A DNA stretch of 64,000 nucleotides from Bin127 sp965203505 (lineage in GTDB: Bacteria; Chloroflexota; Dehalococcoidia; Lucifugimonadales; Lucifugimonadaceae), in assembly GCA_965203505.1 (NCBI GenBank), contig OZ241880.1:2542001-2606000 (forward strand), read 5' to 3'. Shown one piece after another: positions 61,654-64,000 of the stretch. How positions within the stretch are numbered: position 1 is the stretch's first letter; every line of letters begins with the position of its first letter. The translations under genes and the position numbers were made by a program. The notes below the pieces were generated by a model, which saw only the letters and a list, made by a program, of their open reading frames with translations, was not told where the DNA came from and did not search any database.

Positions 61654-63420
61654 TTACTTGCGTGGTGAATTTTCGTCAATCCAGACGTCGGTCCAGGTGT
61701 GCAAGTTGAACCATTGGCCTAGCGCTCCGGGGCGGTCTTGCACGTGGTTGGCGATCAACTCGCTGGATCCGACTTGCTTGCCCATCGGCACGACAGGAAT
61801 CCATTCTTCGCGCATCACCTTTTGGATCTCTCGTGTCGCGGCGTGGGCGTCCAACGGGTCGGTCGCGCCTTGAAGTTCGGCCAACAGGTCATAGACCTTG
61901 TCGGGCGGTGCTGCCGCGTTGGCCTCTCTGCCTCCGGGCAGGTATTGCTCTAGCAGGAATGCGCTGACGCTGGGCAAGACGACGTTGGGGGTACTCATCG
62001 ACATCTCGAAGTTGGCGCTTTGGATGAGTTCGGCGTTGGCAGCCGAGTCTCCGACGTTTAGCGTGACCTCCCAACCGGCATCGGCGTATACCTGCGCGGC
62101 AAGCTGGGCCAGTTCTTGGAAGAACGATCTTGAGTTGACGACCATTTCGAAACCAGTTATCCCAAGCTCTTCGGCTAGCGCCGTGCCTTCCGCAAGGGCA
62201 TCTTCTCGCGTATCTTTGCTGACCTCCCATAGGTCGGGAACTTCGTCGATGAACGGGTCGACGGTGCCAAAGAACCCGGTCGGGACAGATGCGAATTCGC
62301 CAGTGGGCAAACTCTCGAGTTGCTGCATGCGCAATCGGTCGAAGAGAAGGTACGCGGCCCTTCTGGCCTTCAGGTCGTCGAAGGGCGGGCCGTTGGCGTT
62401 CATGCTGAGGTAGTTGATGCCGGCAAGGGGCGAGATCTCCATACGCACTGAGTCGCCGATGGAGTTAAGAGCGCCGACTGCGGGGGCGAATTCAGCGGGG
62501 TCGAAACTGGCGATGTCGACGCGTCCGGTTTGGATGGCTGCGATTCGTGCCTCGACATCAGATAGGGCCACGGTAGTCATCTCGTCGAGATACGGGAAGG
62601 GATCGCCGTCAGGGGCATCCAGGAAGTAATCTGGGTTGCTTCGTGACGTTACGAATTCCTCCATCTCAGCTTCGTCGATGATGAAAGGTCCGGTGCCTAC
62701 CACTCTGTCAGGCCCATTCATGCCGCCTTCCTGTTCCATCACATGCTGCGCGAAGACTATCCCCCACGCCGCGGCGAAGTTCTGTATGAACTCGGCGTTG
62801 GGGTTTTCGATGTTGATGGTTATGGTGTTGTCATCCACGATCGTGATGTCGGTGATGCTCTGCAGAGCAAGCAGGCGCGGGTATCGCTCTCCTTCTGGAG
62901 GCGACTTGGAACGCTCGAATGTCCACTTGATGTCCTCCAGCGTCAGGTCTTGACCGTCGTGGAACTTGACGCCGTCTCGGATCGTGAACGTGAAGCTGTC
63001 GGCATTGTCACCAATGTCCCATTCGGTCGCGAGGTCCGGGAGAATGGTTGTGCCGTCCGCTGGGTCGAATCTGACAAGGTTGCTGTAGTGTCGTTGAAGG
63101 CTCTGAGGAGCGAACCACACGGCCTCGGTGTTGTAGTCCCATTGCCGTAGCGTCCTAGAAACACCGCGGATGAGTGCGCCGCCACGTTTGCCGTCAGATG
63201 CGGGTGCCATGGCCTCTTTGGCCGGTTCCGGCGTTGCGGTTGGTGCGGGTGCCTCCGTCGGCGCCGGTGCCGCGGTCGGTGCTGGAGTCGCGGTTGCCGT
63301 CGCGGGAACAGGTGTGGCGGTAGGTTCTTCCTCTCCGCAGGCTGCGGCGAAAATCGCGACAGCGATTAGCAGCGGCAGCATCGAAATGAGAGTTGGGATT
63401 CTTCTTGACTTGGATGTCAT
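61654..63420 (-). CDS. Family-5 ABC solute-binding lipoprotein with Pro/Thr linker
   Basis: This 588-residue lipoprotein has its lipobox ending at Cys28 (FAAAC). A Pro/Ala/Thr-rich linker then runs to about residue 70 instead of the VVVEKEV repeats of its neighbours. The family-5 domain runs from KRGGALIRGVSRTLRQWDYN, with LATEWDIGDNADSFTFTIRDGVKFHDGQDLTLEDIKWTFERS, VVGTGPFIIDEAEMEEFV and ARRAAYLLFDR. It is the first gene of the minus-strand operon with permeases, sulfatase and ATPases, so its ligand may carry a sulfate ester. Confidence 0.92.
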   Translation of the reverse strand: MTSKSRRIPTLISMLPLLIAVAIFAAACGEEEPTATPVPATATATPAPTAAPAPTEAPAPTATPEPAKEAMAPASDGKRGGALIRGVSRTLRQWDYNTEAVWFAPQSLQRHYSNLVRFDPADGTTILPDLATEWDIGDNADSFTFTIRDGVKFHDGQDLTLEDIKWTFERSKSPPEGERYPRLLALQSITDITIVDDNTITINIENPNAEFIQNFAAAWGIVFAQHVMEQEGGMNGPDRVVGTGPFIIDEAEMEEFVTSRSNPDYFLDAPDGDPFPYLDEMTTVALSDVEARIAAIQTGRVDIASFDPAEFAPAVGALNSIGDSVRMEISPLAGINYLSMNANGPPFDDLKARRAAYLLFDRLRMQQLESLPTGEFASVPTGFFGTVDPFIDEVPDLWEVSKDTREDALAEGTALAEELGITGFEMVVNSRSFFQELAQLAAQVYADAGWEVTLNVGDSAANAELIQSANFEMSMSTPNVVLPSVSAFLLEQYLPGGREANAAAPPDKVYDLLAELQGATDPLDAHAATREIQKVMREEWIPVVPMGKQVGSSELIANHVQDRPGALGQWFNLHTWTDVWIDENSPRK

Positions 63421-63737
63421 GGGTCTGTGCCCTCCAGTTGCGGTACATCGACTCGTTATTGATAGACATTTCAGAGCGGCGGTTTGAGGGATTCCGCTAC
63501 GGATTCGCTCTTAAACGTTTTGAAAACGGTTGCGTCAGATGTGGTGCGTCTAGTATACGCGGTTTGACATTTTGGTTGGGTTAATGTAGTTTCAGGTTGC
63601 GCCGAGGTTTTGGTTGCGGTAGTTTCGCGTTGTCTATGTGCGAAGCGATGAAGCTGTGAACCGACGTCGGCAAATTGGTCCGAGTCGCAATCTTTGTGGT
63701 TCGGTGAACCGGCTATTGAAACACGAAAGGTGTCGAT
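63421..63737. other. Divergent promoter region between two binding-lipoprotein genes
   Basis: This is the 317-base region between the minus-strand sulfatase-operon lipoprotein and the plus-strand lipoprotein. Apart from the plus-strand promoter at 63564-63592, a TATACT on the minus strand at about 63551-63556 could be a -10 box for the leftward operon, without a good -35. Confidence 0.45.
63564..63592 (+). promoter_or_regulatory. Sigma-70-type promoter for the last lipoprotein gene
   Basis: TTGACA (63564-63569) and TAGTTT (63587-63592) are spaced by 17 bases, upstream of the gene at 63738. This implies a 5' untranslated region of about 135 bases. Confidence 0.5.
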
Positions 63738-64000
63738 ATGCGAAGCACGAAACATAAGAGGTTGCTTTCCAAGCGATCGCTCGTGGCCTTCATGTTGACC
63801 GCTGTGGCTGCCGCGCTCACAACTGCCATCGCCTGTGGAGGCGGTGAAACGGTGATCCAGACCGTCGAGGTCGAAAGGGTTGTCGAGGTTGAGAAAGAGG
63901 TCGTCAAAGAGGTCGAGGTTGAGAAGGTGGTCGAGGTCGAGAAGGAAGTAGTCCAGACTGTCGAGGTCGAGAAGATCGTCGAGGTTGCGGGCGAAACCGT
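63738..64000 (+). CDS. Repeat-bearing binding lipoprotein (3' truncated by window end)
   Basis: The first 87 codons are present. A signal peptide with lipobox TAIAC (Cys33) is followed by GGGETVIQTVEVERVVEVEK and further E-V-E-K-V-V-E-V repeats. This is the anchor and spacer of a family-5 binding protein like those at 16570 and 38493. AAAGGTG precedes ATG 63738. The binding domain lies beyond the window. Confidence 0.8.
   Translation, partial: MRSTKHKRLLSKRSLVAFMLTAVAAALTTAIACGGGETVIQTVEVERVVEVEKEVVKEVEVEKVVEVEKEVVQTVEVEKIVEVAGET

Overview
The window looks like a chromosomal segment of a Chloroflexota bacterium, probably of the marine SAR202/Dehalococcoidia-like branch. This is inferred, with no searches run. 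The pointers are: (i) solute-binding lipoproteins whose lipid anchor is followed by long tandem V-V-V-E-K-E-V type repeats; (ii) a lone 16S rRNA gene with no 23S, 5S or tRNA beside it; (iii) several LLM-type flavin oxidoreductases and enolase-superfamily enzymes, a sulfatase and many family-5 peptide-type ABC transporters; (iv) DUF1800/DUF1501 genes and many short dispersed palindromic repeats.

Region 1 (1-14.2 kb) is an accessory, defence-like stretch. It opens with the 3' part of a Calx-beta surface protein ending in an LPETGG-type sorting signal. Then follow HicBA, an orphan HicB-like antitoxin, a frameshifted GmrSD-like DUF262/DUF1524 gene, a tandem DUF1801 protein, an LLM enzyme, a FitAB-like pair translationally joined to an enolase-superfamily gene, an intact GmrSD-like gene, BrnT with two tandem BrnA-like antitoxins, two paralogous membrane proteins, a cytochrome c lipoprotein and a Phd/VapC pair. 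Region 2 (14.2-16.3 kb) is a self-contained 16S unit on the minus strand: promoter, leader/trailer processing stem, gene and intrinsic terminator.

Region 3 (16.5-24.5 kb) is a binding protein plus two permeases, followed by a DUF1800 - NHL propeller - DUF1501 module. Region 4 (24.5-38.2 kb) is a mosaic of small unknown genes, a Gfo/Idh/MocA oxidoreductase, a multidomain membrane serine protease, a DUF3800 protein, VapBC, lipoproteins, an enolase-superfamily enzyme with decayed tails of relatives nearby, a glycosyltransferase stub and an LLM enzyme. Region 5 (38.2-46.8 kb) holds two more binding protein-permease-permease operons. Region 6 (46.8-52.3 kb) is an iron-type locus of imelysin, di-haem DUF1111 protein and imelysin, with a convergent HTTM-domain gene.

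Region 7 (52.3-55.8 kb) contains repeats, a strongly structured GC-rich block of unknown nature, a truncated phage terminase and a J-domain/zinc-ribbon/RDD membrane protein. Region 8 (55.8-63.4 kb) is a complete minus-strand peptide-type ABC operon with a sulfatase encoded between its permeases and its two ATPases. The window ends inside another repeat-bearing binding lipoprotein.

Four binding protein/permease sets are complete here but only one ATPase pair is visible. The ATPase-less operons may therefore share ATPases or use ones encoded elsewhere. The sulfatase operon suggests uptake coupled to desulfation of an organosulfate.
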